64,000 nt of DNA from Vespa crabro. Taxonomy: Eukaryota; Arthropoda; Insecta; Hymenoptera; Vespidae. The stretch is taken from NCBI RefSeq assembly GCF_910589235.1, contig NC_060959.1, positions 9,383,907 to 9,447,906 on the forward strand. Reading direction: 5' to 3'. Positions 50,877 to 62,625 of the stretch are shown here, piece after piece. Under the pieces are notes generated by a model, which ran no database searches, was not told the origin of the DNA, and saw only the letters and a list, made by a program, of their open reading frames with translations. Position 1 is the first letter of the stretch; each line of letters opens with the position of its first letter. Position numbers and translations under genes: made by a program.

Positions 50877-53263
50877 CCAATTTTATTCGTACAATATAAT
50901 TTTATATCTATCGTTATATATATATATATAAAAATAAGTGGAACTATATTGTACATTAATTTTCACATGTGCTATAATAACACTCATTATTTATTTGAAA
51001 ATTAACTTACAGTTAGTCGAATTGGAAAATAGTGGAGCAGGTAGCGAAGAATATGCAGCGAAGTTACGTGAGTCTGGTTTACGGCTCCATGAATCCGAAA
51101 GAGCATTGAGTACTGCCCGTCAAGATTTGACTACAGCTCGTGAAATGCTGTCTCAGGCAACATCACAAAATGCTGCATTACAACAAAAATATGCACGTGC
51201 AAAAAGAGCAGCTCGTGAACTTCGTACAGATATAGCAGCGAGAGATGAATTTTATCAGCAATTATTACAAGAAAAAGATACAGAATATAATGCACTGGTT
51301 AAAAGTTTAAAAGATAGGGTATGTATATATCATTTTACTATTATAAAGAAAGAGTATGTAATATTTTTTTTATATATTTCATAGGTTATTACATTAGAAG
51401 TAGAATTAACAGAAACACAGAGAAGATTTGGATTGCCCGTTCGACTTCCATATGATGGTACCACAGCTAGAATAGTAACACCACAATTATCACGACGTCA
51501 ATTACCACCACCACCTTCTTCATCCAGTTGTCAACTCTCTGATACAGAGACATCAGATTTAAGCAGTCCAGATGATGGAGACAAAACTGCAACTGTTGAA
51601 CGAAAACTACCACTCCCACTTCCTGTAAAGGAAGAGTTAGATCGTGCAGTACCAGCTCACCGACTTCTTGATAATTCAGCTGGTAAAAGTAAAGCTGAAC
51701 TTGCAAGTAGAGGTGGTCTTGCTAATCGTCAACTTCCTAAAAGATCAGGAGGCCTTAGTAACAGTAGTTCGGTACGTATACGTATTATTGTTATAATATT
51801 AAAAAAAAATTACTAATATTAGTTTGTAACTTACAGGATTATGGTTTAGATGAATCGGGTGATAATACCGATGAAGATTCGTCTTCAAAACATATTTCTC
51901 AGGACACAAGTAGCAGATCACCAAATGATCTAACATCAAAACAATCAAACTTAAGTTCCTATTCTAGTAGTTCATCGATCAGTTCATTAAAGGGAAAACA
52001 ACATATTGAAACTACTCATACAACCACGATTCGACAACATAGTACAATCAGTTCACAAGTTAGGGCAATGACAGAGCAAAGTTGGCCACAAACCCAAAAA
52101 AGTATATGCATTTTAGTTTATCTGTTTATATATACAATAGCTAAGATATGTATTTATTTATTAGCTGTTATAAATAACAGCTTTTAAGAGCATGATGTAC
52201 TTTGTAAAATAGGTTTAACTGGACCTCCTGCATCGTTAGCAGAACAATTAAAACAAGTCCTGGCTGAGAGAGAAAGGCGTCTTGGTGGAAATGATTTGTC
52301 CTCTTCTAGAGAAAGTTCTGGAGATTTTAGCGATTTGAATAATCCACATAATAATGATCCCACTTTAGTAACTCATCATCTTGTGGAAGAAATACGACAA
52401 GCTGTGAATGAAGCTAATCAAAGAGGTACATATATATATGTATATATATTTATATATAGAATTCATTTACTAAATATTTCGTAAGAAATCTTTTATATAA
52501 TAAGTTGTATATAAAGATTTACTTAAAACAATGATTTTATAATTGTTATAGTAAAAAAAGTTACGGTACCTTCGGCTAACTTAATTAGTAGTAGCGGTGC
52601 ACCATGGCACCATCCTGGTAGTTCTCCTTCAAGTTTATCGTCTGGAGGATCCGTGAGTCCACCTGCTGTTGATCCTAGCCCATCTAAAACAGGTAGTGCA
52701 GGTAGGGATTTGTGATAATGAACATCTCTATTAACGGAAAAAATTAAATTATCCACTTATGATTTTGTTACGCGTTATTCTAACGTGTTACGTCTTTCCG
52801 CAAGTAAATAAAATTATGAATCTAGATTCGAGTGAAGTTTGGTTGCCACCTCATTCAAGTGACTTTGGTTTAGGTGACAAGAAATCACACTTTTGGCAGA
52901 ATGCGCCTGTTACGGATTGGTCTAAGGAACAAGTAAGAATCTTTTTATTTGGTACAAATATAATTATTTATGTATGTTAATATCAATTTATAACTTAATA
53001 AATGGTATTAGGTCTGCCAGTGGTTATCAGGAATGGGCTTGGAACGACATGCTCCTCGATTTTTGGAAAATGGAATTAATGGTGGAAGTCTTTTACGTCT
53101 TGAATCACGAGAATTAAAAGCTTTTGGTATTTATGGCGAGGAAAAGGCGCATCTTAAGCGGAAATTAAAAGAGCTGAGAGCACAAGCGGATAGAGAACGC
53201 AAGGAACGTAAAGAAATAGAACGAATGCGAAGAAAGGCTGAAAAGGCAGCACGAAAGAAATAA
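43062..53263 (+). CDS. Spn: Spinophilin/neurabin, PP1- and actin-binding scaffold
   Basis: Seventeen coding exons: 43062-43324, 43397-44976, 46159-47395, 47737-47757, 47847-48071, 48266-48437, 48516-48779, 48914-49272, 49504-49759, 50341-50394, 51013-51318, 51385-51771, 51837-52101, 52213-52425, 52552-52701 (or 52692), 52805-52932 and 53012-53263. All phases agree; about 2,040 residues, similar to the long Drosophila Spn. It targets protein phosphatase 1 to actin and synapses and is a presynaptic scaffold in flies. What is seen: an N-terminal actin-binding region with FNNARALFEKLGE; a long disordered Ser/Pro/Asn-rich part; an acidic patch followed by the PP1 docking motif KVSF at about residue 1209; a PDZ domain at about 1255-1345 (GPEGLGLSIIGMGVG); coiled coil around 1440-1570; and a C-terminal SAM domain (VCQWLSGMGLERHAPRFLEN) ending in a charged helix. 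The third exon edge and the 21 nt microexon are inferred from frame and splice signals. Confidence 0.93.
44977..46158. other. Spn: Large spinophilin intron
   Basis: A 1.2 kb intron with long T/A-rich runs (45103-45203) and a short TATTTAAA tandem near 45498-45525. No coding or conserved element is recognised. Confidence 0.6.
47737..47757 (+). other. Spn: 21-nucleotide microexon of spinophilin
   Basis: It is bounded by TTAATGCAG and GTAAGTAAAT. It completes a split Arg codon, adds Ile-Leu-Glu-Lys-Lys-Ile and starts another Arg codon, linking AENLLSSR to QGSALLSDEEAQEIARLL. Its length is a multiple of three, so skipping it keeps the frame. Confidence 0.75.
50703..50756. repeat. (TA)n microsatellite
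   Basis: About 27 TA units in a spinophilin intron. Further TA runs follow at 50853-50876 and 50919-50930. Confidence 0.9.
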
Positions 53264-56087
53264 TTTGTAAGAATAACGATGTTATTCTTTTTAAACGAAC
53301 TGCAATAATATTGTCGAACAAAATTAATATGGTATGCATATTGTTGAGATATATACCTATACAATTTTTCTTGTATTATTATATCCTACAACGGACACTC
53401 TAGATGTATTAATTTTTTCAAAGAACATGTGTGGTGTGTGTATGTGTGTGTATGTGTATACATATGTGTATATGTATATATATATATATACACATATATA
53501 TAGACAGATGGATAGATATAGATATAGATATCTTCCAGAACAACTTCAATTAAATCATAATTGTCGAATAAGGAATAATATCAATATTGTACATCAGTTT
53601 TCTCTCATGAAGCATCCAGCATATGTATAATGCTCCACAAAGTAAAAGTATTTTGCATTTATTTATCAACAATATACTCATATCATAATTATAATTATAT
53701 TTCTGTTAATCGCGAACAATTTGTAGAAAACGATAACAGATATAATTTGAAAACAAAAAAAAGAAACATAAAATAGTATGTGTTATGTAACATGTCTATA
53801 TGCCATGTATATGCATGTGATTTTCAACTTATATTGGAAAATAGTTTCCAACGTAGGTTAAAAATCAGTGATATGTATGTACAAAAGTCAAGCCATTTAG
53901 ATATATTGTCTCTTTTATGAGGCAGACTTCTATTTACTGATTGTGTATTTATTTTTACTACCTATTAATGGTATAATATCAATTTTCCATAATTAATAAT
54001 GTAACATTATTAATACAACAGAAAGAATATTAGTATAATTATTATTGGAACAAGTGGCTGTCCCTTATTATGTAGATTATAAATTACCAACGAATTTTTA
54101 ATTATCAATGCAATATACGTTATAAATATTGCTGTAGATATAATTAAATTGTGAAATAATGTTCTTTACTTATATTTGTTACAACTAGATTTATTAAAAT
54201 CATTTTTCAATATATATATATATAAAGAAATCTTCTCGAAATAAGAATAGGTATTAAACGCGAATAATTTTTGATTATTCCTGAATCGTATAAATTATTT
54301 GTAACATTCGCAGTATATCTGTCAATTGTATTATGCACACTAATCTAATATTTAATTTTTAATGTTAATTTGTGTATTAAATAATGCCATTTTTTATACT
54401 GTATTTGTAGACATTCCATATAAAGTTAAAGATATATCTTAATTAACACAAATAGATATAAAAACTATAACAAAAGCTTCTATGCTTAGAACGAGATATC
54501 ATTTAATGCGCGCGGATATTATGCATTGTGTATTAAACTATTCTGTGTTAATACAAGACTAAGTAACCAAACGAGAACACGTATACGAATATATCATTAA
54601 TACAATGGTTACGAGACTCATTTGGTTACAATATAGACAAACGTGCACTGCACGTGTACTTATTTATACTAGCTTTAAGATTATTTCAAGTTTAAATACT
54701 TTTTTATTTTATTTTGTCCAACGTAAGTTACAAATCAGTTCAATGTTTTTGTTTTTTTCTTATTAGAGACAACTGAACAAGTAAAATACTTATAATTGAA
54801 ATGCATTGTATATATATACATTGAATAATTATTAATCTAATAATTGAGAATTTAATCTAAGGCATATATAAGATTAATATTATAATTAAATATTATAGTG
54901 TCATAACACATCTATGATAAATTATAGTTTTTAATTTGATAATTGAACTATTTATCGGAGTCCTCCATTTTTTAACAGTACTATGTACCATGATATATCT
55001 TACAAACAAAAAAAAAATGGTACACTCGTTTTTGTTATTAGAATCACAACGAAATGTGGGAATACATCGAGACACTTATAATATATAATGTCACTTGATT
55101 TCTCAGAATAATCGTGAAAACACGTATATATACATATAATGTATTATTTACATTTACATATATTAAAACACTCGAAAGTCCTACACTTCGTATGTAGATA
55201 AATTTTCGATTCTGTAAGAACAGACATTGATAAAAACTGACTGATTTACGATAAGTTTTGTAGTCAATTTTCAACGAACAATATAAATGTGTAATTTCAT
55301 AAAGTGTCATGTGTGTCCAAAAGTACATTTTAGTCTAGCGCAAGAACCAAAATAAGCACATTTTGACAAAACTCTATGTGTCTGTCTTTTTCATACATTT
55401 TTTCATTGATTTTAAATTATTATTCATTAAAATAGAAAATCTATACAGAATAGACCCAGTAACGCGGAAGAAATGTGCTGTTACGTGGGTGGCAGCTTTT
55501 TTCGACAATGTCTACAAAAATATTGTCAACAAAATACTCTCTTAAACGTTTTAATTAAAACTGATTAAAATAATAATGTGTGAATTTCATTACTATGATT
55601 TCCTTTGCTTCTCTTCTTTCTTTCTTTTTTTTTTTTTTTTTTATTTTTTTATTTCACTCTATCGAAAAAACTTCCAAAATCATTTTTATGATTCCTTTAT
55701 TGCGAATTTGACATCGTTGTACAGTTAACTAATTTAAATTTACCGCGTAAATAACTAATTCAAATTTACCGCGTAAATACAGCGCGCTCCCTTTAAGATG
55801 ATAATAGTTATAATGCGTTAAAATCGTTTGATCAATATAGAGTATCGGTTATAAGCTCGAATTTGTTTTTTCATAACTTTTTTCGTTAAAAATTAGGATG
55901 AACAAATAGTTTCAAAACGTTTAATAGTTTGTGAAAATTATACGAAAGCTGAAAAACGATATTGAAAATAAATGAAGGAAGGTAACGAACGAATGAAATT
56001 AAAGGAATGAAGGCGAAATACTTAACTTCGACATATACTTCAATTAATAATTAATCATAAAACTGAATTCATTTAAATTATTAAAAA
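53264..56087. other. Spinophilin 3'UTR and Dnaaf4 upstream region
   Basis: 2.8 kb of AT-rich DNA with GT and TA microsatellites near 53420-53500 and a T-run at 55618-55641. Many AATAAA-like motifs are present, so the 3' end of spinophilin cannot be fixed. The direct repeat TAACTAATT(T/C)AAATTTACCGCG occurs twice at about 55726-55780. No gene is seen. Confidence 0.5.
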
Positions 56088-58719
56088 ATGCCTATTATAA
56101 TTATTAAAGATTATAAATGGCGCGAAACAGTAGATTATGTTATAGTATATGTGCCATTCAAGAGTCGTCCTAAAAAAATAGATTTTTTGGTGATCGATAA
56201 TTATATAAAGGTACGTTATTAGAGAGAAGGGTCGAAGGGTTTTATTATAACATTTTTTTTTATTATATTTAATATCTATATTAATATCGTTAAAATATTA
56301 TTTAATTCATGATATGTTCTAATAAATTATATATAAACTTTTAGAATATAAGTACATTGTATGTGTCAAAGTAAAAAAAGAGAGAGTAATTATAAAAAAT
56401 ACGTTTTCGTTTACCCGGAAAGAACTTTTCAAATTTGCAATATTTCAGGCAAGTTGTCCGCCATTTTTATTAGAACTCTTTCTTTGGGCCAATATTATCG
56501 AGGAAGAAAGTACGTGTATATTGGACGAAGACAAGGTTATATTTTCTTTACGAAAAGCGAACGTCGCTTTAAAATGGCCTAAATTAGAATTGGACGATCT
56601 TGATAAAGATACGAAAAGAAATTATCGAAATAGAGCAATAGAACGTATTCAAAAAGTTACAGAAGAACGGCAAAAAGCTCAAAGCGGTTAGTTCGATCAG
56701 TTTTGTACAAATACAACAGATTTTATTTTCATAAATGAAATCTTTGCGATCGAATAAAAATCAATTCTATTTTCTTTTTTTTTTTCTTTTTTTTTTTTCT
56801 TCAGAGAAACGACAATATTTGAAAAAGGAAGCAGTAAAGGCACAAATAGATTTAGATACCGCAGTTTTGAATAAAATAAGTGCTATGAGAGATATCCATA
56901 GAAAAGAAGCTATGGAAGCATTAGAAGATTGGAGATCCAAAGCCGAGTTACCGATTTTAAAATATGAACAAGGCATAACTCAAGAAAATCGTAAAGCGTA
57001 TAAGTACGTTACTTTATAATGTTTTTCTTCTTATATATAAATAATCTTCAATTTGCGAATGCGAAAGAAGTTTTAAAGAAATAATATTAACGTGATAGTG
57101 AAAGTAATGATGTCATCGATATTTCGCACAAATTATTAGCGACTGTTCGAAAGTATTCTTGTTAGGAATAAAGTGAAATGATCTTTTTTTTTTGTCACAT
57201 TTATAATTTTTATATTATTTTATTTTATCTCATAGCCCCAAGATAATTTCATTAAAATGTATGAAATATGTTTAAATAAATAATATAAATATTTGAATAT
57301 GAAGTGTCGTAAAATAATCTAAAGAGAATTATTTTTTAAGGCCACCATTAAAATGGTTTAAAGATGACATCACCGGTATGATGAAGAACAGGCCAATGAC
57401 CGATCAAGAAATTTTCGTTAATGACGCAAAGGATTGCAGCGAAGGTAGAAATGGTAGGGAATTAGAATGGAAGGAGTCCGAAGAAAAAGAATTGTTTCAT
57501 AAATACGAATTTCCAAGAAAAGAAGATGGATCGATCGAATCTAATGCAAAGTTAAACGATACGATGAACGAAAATGAATTAAATATTATACAGGAAAGAA
57601 ATATTTCGACGGATAGCGAATCGGATTCCGATCGTGATTCGTACGACAAATCAATTAAAGGCAAGATATTGCGTAAGCCGTCTTCTTCGAAAAATATTCG
57701 CACTCGTGGACAAGAAATAATTGATAGAATATTGAGTGGAAAACCACGTAGATTGAACCAAATATTCGACGAACCTAACAAAGCTGTACCTTTACCAAGA
57801 AAAAATGGTACCATTAATATTACATTTTCTGAACGTACGTTTCCAACTCCGGCCAGAGAAAGTCATTTGATCGAAGAACAAGAAGTATGTTTTATTTTGT
57901 TTTATAACGATCTCACTCACGATCAGTCGACCTTCAATGAATTAATGATAGTTAGAATGACGTTATTACTAACGATTTAATTTTAGTGGTTGGAGAAACA
58001 AGCAGAAGCAAGGAGAAAAACTGGTTTTGTAGCTGAAGATCTCAGACCAGAGGAACGAGACCCGCAATGGTTAAAGGATAAGGGAGAGTATGTTATGCAT
58101 GCACTCACTTTTTTTAACAATTTTTAATATATTTATATTTTAAATCATAATCTCTTTAATCAGAGATAAAATATAAATATATATATATATATATCTGTTT
58201 CAGTGAATTCTTCAAGGCTGGAAATTATTTGGGAGCTATCAGTGCTTATTCTCTCGGTATAAAAATTAGCGATAAAATGGCGTCTCTCTATGTTAACAGA
58301 TCTGCGGCTCATTATGCTCTTGAGAATTATTATAGATGTACCGAAGATTGTAGCAAAGTAAGAGCTCACTTTGATACGTGCATTTAATGAAATTCACACG
58401 TAATGGAAAATTTACTATAATTAAAGAAATATATAATCAAAAGAGATTCGCATTGTTAATTTTTTTTTTTACTGTTTAATATAACGTAATATTATTTCGA
58501 TGATTTTTATAGGCATTAGAACTCATGCAACCAAAATGCGAAGCTAATCGTGAATCAAGGGCCAGGTGTCACGCTCGGCAAGGTGCAGCTCTTTGTAAAT
58601 TATCTGCGCCACAACACGGCATTCCTGAACTGGAAGCGGCAATAAAATTGGCACCGAATAATGAAAGCATTAAACGTGATCTATTGATTGCAAAACAATA
58701 TTTTAATATCAAAGATTAA
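56088..58719 (+). CDS. Dnaaf4: Dynein axonemal assembly factor 4 (DYX1C1)
   Basis: Seven exons: 56088-56210, 56449-56686, 56805-57003, 57341-57884, 57987-58087, 58204-58357 and 58513-58719; 521 residues (human 420). DNAAF4 is a cytoplasmic co-chaperone that works with HSP70/HSP90 to preassemble axonemal dynein arms; insects need it in sperm and chordotonal cilia. What is seen: an N-terminal CS (p23-like) domain at about 1-85 (MPIIIIKDYKWRET, PPFLLELFLW); a charged helical middle; an acidic Ser-rich insert (STDSESDSDRDSYDK) that probably explains the extra length; FSERTFPTPARESH; and C-terminal TPR repeats (DEFFKAGNYLGAISAYSLGI, MASLYVNRSAAHYALENYYR). The start gives the family's MPIII leader. 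It follows spinophilin on the same strand with a wide gap. Confidence 0.93.
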
Positions 58720-58904
58720 ATAAAAACAAGTGAAAATCTAAAAAGAAAGGATTATAATAAAATGAAATAGTTGGTAATATTAAAAGTTATTATTTTAATA
58801 TAAGATTTTTAAAAATATATATGAACGTTTACAGAGCTTAATAGATAAAAATATCACAGACTCAAATACCGTGGATATATAAATGGGCAGTAAGGAACTA
58901 GTTG

Positions 58905-58963
<59 letters not shown>

Positions 58964-59346
58964 CAATATTAAAATATAAATATATAATAATTATATAATA
59001 TTATATTATAACATGTAAGTATGAACAATGAAATTATTTGTTTTAGTTAATTCGAAATATAAATGATAAATTTTATTACAATAAATAAATAACTGTGAAA
59101 GTAATATTTTTTAGAGAATATAATATCCACGATAAAAACAAGCGACTATATAATATGATTGATATGGAAATTATTACGTGATACATATAAATTTGTATGT
59201 TTTTAAAGCAATTATCATCATTAATTGATGCACTGATAATGACACAAACATACGCACACGCACGCATATACATACATACATACATACACACACACATAAA
59301 TATGTTCACACATTTGCATTATATTTATTATACTTTTACGAAAACA
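58720..59346. other. Convergent 3' region Dnaaf4 / Pvf with TA microsatellite
   Basis: Between two converging genes. It contains a (TA)n run at 58909-58962 and a CA/TACA-rich stretch at about 59242-59300. It should include both polyadenylation sites. No coding signal is seen. Confidence 0.6.
58909..58962. repeat. (TA)n microsatellite
   Basis: About 26 TA units between Dnaaf4 and the Pvf-like gene. Confidence 0.9.
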
Positions 59347-59845
59347 TTAGGTCATATTGATTTTGATCGTATTTATGCAAGCACATTTTGTATCTTCCAA
59401 AGCATGAATAACCTCATGGTGCCTGTCCCGTTGTCGATCTATGAGGTGTTTTACCATGAATACCAAACTAACGTTTCTAGTCTCGGTCGATGCACAGATC
59501 TGTTTGGGATCGGGACAACATCCGGACCCACCGCAACGTGCTAATACCGTTGAAGGAGGATAGAAAATTTCATCTAGACTGGGTCCAACTGTAAGAAGTT
59601 CTTCTATGGGAATTGCTCGTGGTTGTGGCAATGAACATCGAAATTGGTTTACCAATTGCACGTGATTTAGGTAGTCACTGTCTCTATAAACAAAACAAAA
59701 CAAAAAAAAATATATAACAATATCTATAATTTAGTTGAATTTCCAGGACGTATATATCATTTATTACGAGCTCTTACCTGTGATGTCTACCGGTGATCAA
59801 ACAAACAAATAGAATGGCAACGAGAACCAAAACGATTCTTTTCAT
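59347..59845 (-). CDS. Pvf: Short PDGF/VEGF-like secreted growth factor
   Basis: Two exons, 59778-59845 and 59347-59683, give 134 residues. PVFs are secreted cystine-knot ligands of the receptor tyrosine kinase PVR and act in blood-cell migration and tissue growth. What is seen: a signal peptide at residues 1 to about 19 (KRIVLVLVAILFVCLITG); then a single PDGF/VEGF domain starting at Cys39, with Cys73, Cys78, Cys79 and Cys86 in ARCGGSGCCPDPKQIC; an N-glycosylation site NVS at 93-95; and the closing CAC (Cys123, Cys125). There is almost nothing outside the domain, so it is smaller than Drosophila Pvf1-3. Two oddities: two extra residues split the usual RCGGCC, and the Cys used for the intermolecular disulfide in VEGF is Thr68. 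Which Pvf paralogue it is cannot be told; short secreted Pvf1-type proteins are known from hymenopteran venom glands. Confidence 0.85.
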
Positions 59846-59974
59846 TGTTAAATATCACGGGACGAATTTGTCACAAAGTGATAATGAAAGAATTTTTTCC
59901 CGATTTAAAACACAGCTTTTAATCAATCAAAGCGCTACTCTCAGATTAATCCTTTTAATCTTCAATCCTTGAGA

Positions 59975-59981
59975 TTTTATA
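59975..59981 (-). promoter_or_regulatory. Pvf: Possible TATA box of the Pvf-like gene
   Basis: TATAAAA on the minus strand, 130 bases upstream of the ATG. It would place the start of transcription near 59950 and give a leader of about 100 bases without an intron. No good TCAGT initiator is visible at the expected position. Confidence 0.4.
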
Positions 59982-60059
59982 GATGCACAAGAAACGTGTT
60001 ATCTCGATAGGCAACACCACGGTGTACTGTAACTTCTCTCTTCTGCGATCTGAATTCTT

Positions 60060-60067
60060 TCTCTTTT

Positions 60068-60112
<45 letters not shown>

Positions 60113-60535
60113 TTCTCTCTCTCTCTCTATATATATATATGTAACTTTCATCCTCGGCCCACTCTCCCCCTCTCTTTTCCAGATTTCTCTTCGCGCCCTC
60201 TCTTCCTCGATCTCTATCTCACTGTCTCGTTTTCTTCTGTGAATTTAACAGCTCGTCTATCTCCCTCTTGTTTCTTGGTAAGCACTGGGAGGGGTCGAGA
60301 ACAAACCGTTCCGAGAACATCGCGAAGATAACTATAATTACAACTAGTGGGTCCTGCCTCCCGTTCGAAGTGAGACCACGTTGAGTCGCGTGACGTTATA
60401 CCTTATTCTTTCTTCCTCCCCACACATCATTCTCTCCCTCTCTCTCTTTCTCTCTCTCTCTCTTTCTTTTTCTCTCTCTTCTATATTTCGGCATAACGTC
60501 ACTTAACTCTCTTTCGATTTCACGAGCTTTTTTTT
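60060..60535. promoter_or_regulatory. CT/GA-rich upstream region of the Pvf-like gene
   Basis: Long CT runs (60075-60106, 60115-60128, 60434-60478) give dense GAGAG motifs on the minus strand, the target of GAGA factor (Trl) in insects. They sit 200-650 bp upstream of the Pvf-like ATG in DNA of raised G+C content. This suggests an open promoter-proximal or enhancer region; a plain microsatellite is the alternative. Confidence 0.4.
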
Positions 60536-61038
60536 TCTTCTTCTCTTTTGGAACATCATCTATGTTAGCCTCTAAAATAATGCGATCTTTTAAAATAAAA
60601 TTGCAAGGCTCATGCTAATCTATTATGTCAATATTAATAGATTTAACAGAGGAAAAAGAAAATAAAGTATAATCGAGAGATAATTATTATCCGTGGATTA
60701 ATGAAAAACAATAGCCTAAGATCGATGCAATTCATTGTTAACGCACTACAATCGTTCGAATCAAAAGATTTCAATATTCTGTTATTTGTATTTACGTGTT
60801 TTCTTTTTGTATTATATGTTACACTTTTATATATAGAAAAAGTATATATACTTTTTCTTTTCCTTCTTTCAATGTATAAATTTCATTCTCAAAGTGAAAT
60901 ACATCTTAATGTGAAAAATATAAGAAAATTTTTTAATATTTTTTTTTTTTTTTAATCTAGAAACGAAGATATGATCAATGATAAGAACAAGATGATATTC
61001 GAAAAGACGTTATATCATTTAGAGTAGACAAGCATCAG

Positions 61039-61205
61039 ATGCTTCTCATTGTGAGAAATGCGACAGGTTGCAGTGAGTCATCGTGTTCAGTGAACGTCTC
61101 CGGCATGTCTACTTGTTGTCAGAAAAGACATTCGTGGTCCTTTTATTCTTTTAAAGACACCGGAATCCGTGAAGATGCCTTGGCATTCCTGTGGTATTCA
61201 AGAGG
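61039..61205 (+). other. Possible exon, unknown
   Basis: This stretch is more GC-rich than its neighbours. It has one open plus-strand frame (from MLLIVRNATG, with several Cys) and ends in a strong donor-like AAGAGGG|GTGAGT. I recognise no protein family and see no matching acceptor or downstream exon, so it may be a non-coding first exon or chance. Confidence 0.2.
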
Positions 61206-62167
61206 GGTGAGTAAAAAGATCTTGTTCCTGCTACTTCACCTTAAAAATTGGTAATATGGTACGACTATGAGATGTCCACATTATTTTTCAACCTCTTCTG
61301 TATGAGCATATCCGTCTGTGCCACTTCACAGGACTGAGTCATCAAGGTAGATGATACTAGTGTGTAAGGCATTGAATATAAAATTAGACAATTGCGTTTG
61401 ACCATGGATATTTCAGTTCACTTTAAAACCGTTTCAAATCGTGATTAGAAATTTAAACATTAATTTAAGATATAAGAAGTTATGATATTATACTTCCATG
61501 AAGTCTATTAAAAGAACAAAAAAGAAAAAAAAAATCTTTCGTTTTTTTATCATTACAGCATAATCAATAATTACTTAAGGAAACGTTGCAAATAACATTT
61601 TCTTTATTTCCTCTTCAAATATCATTGCAGAAATGTAAGGTATAATTTTTTAAAAATACTATATGATATATACCTTGTGTAAATAAATTACACAAGTCTC
61701 GTACTATAATTTTACACTTGGAGTAGTGGGAAACCGGTACTATTAATGAGTCTGGTCAATCCTTTTACCGCAAGGGATATCCCCGTTACGTTTACGTCAG
61801 CAATACGTTATAGTATCGTGCATGAGTTAGCAAATACGGCTATTGTAATTAACGCATTGACATGCTATCTTTTTTATTAAGGTATCCAAAGATACATCCC
61901 GTTCAAATCAATATCGATAATGATATTTTTATCAATTGCTTACTTCATTAATCGTACAATGTTGCATATTTGTAATAACGTTAAGGATTTTTCAATAATT
62001 ACAAATTTTTTTACAACTCTATTGATTTCTTACAATTTACATTTTTTCCATATAAATGAACAATCCATAAATTGTTAACAATCGTGTTAAAATTAATAAA
62101 ATAAATTTTTGACAAATATAGAAAAGAATGGAGAGTAAAATAGTATCCGAGTATCTGTTAATCGAAT

Positions 62168-62625
62168 TCATAAAAAATTAAATCTGTATTAAAAGATTTA
62201 TAAATGAAGGTTAAACTATTTCAATTCTACCAAAAGGTATTTATATGTATTTTTAGGAATTATGAGATCTTCGTCTTCTATCTTTAAGTCAAATTCTTTT
62301 TTGACATAGAACTATTTTATAGGATTTCTAATTTTATCATATCGGTATGCATATATGGCTACTTTTTCATACTAAACGATCCTCACTTTCTTCAATAAAA
62401 AAGGCATAAAAAATCAAATCTATGTTAAAAGATTTTTATATAGAAGTTGAACTATTTCGATTCTACCATAAGACATATGTATTTTTAGCAATTACGAGAT
62501 CTTCGTCTTTTTTCTTTCAGTCAAATTCTTTTTTGACACAGAAATATTTTATAAGATTTGTAATTTTATCATATTGATATCCATATATGACTACTCTTGG
62601 AAATTAAACGATCCTCACTTTCTTC
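62168..62625. repeat. Two-copy tandem duplication, period 237 bp
   Basis: Copies run 62168-62393 and 62405-62625. They share, in order, CATAAAAAAT(T/C)AAATCT, AAAAGATTT, TTCTACCA, GAGATCTTCGTCTT, GTCAAATTCTTTTTTGACA, TAATTTTATCATAT and AACGATCCTCACTTTCTTC. No ORF spans a unit. Confidence 0.85.

Noticed and set aside
55044..55328. 94-codon minus-strand ORF after spinophilin
   Set aside because: No recognisable motif, AT-rich codons and no splice or promoter context; it falls in the 3' flank of spinophilin.
59197..59544. 115-codon plus-strand ORF over the Pvf-like gene
   Set aside because: Antisense to the last Pvf exon, which has the conserved Cys pattern; the N-terminal half derives from a TACA/CA microsatellite.
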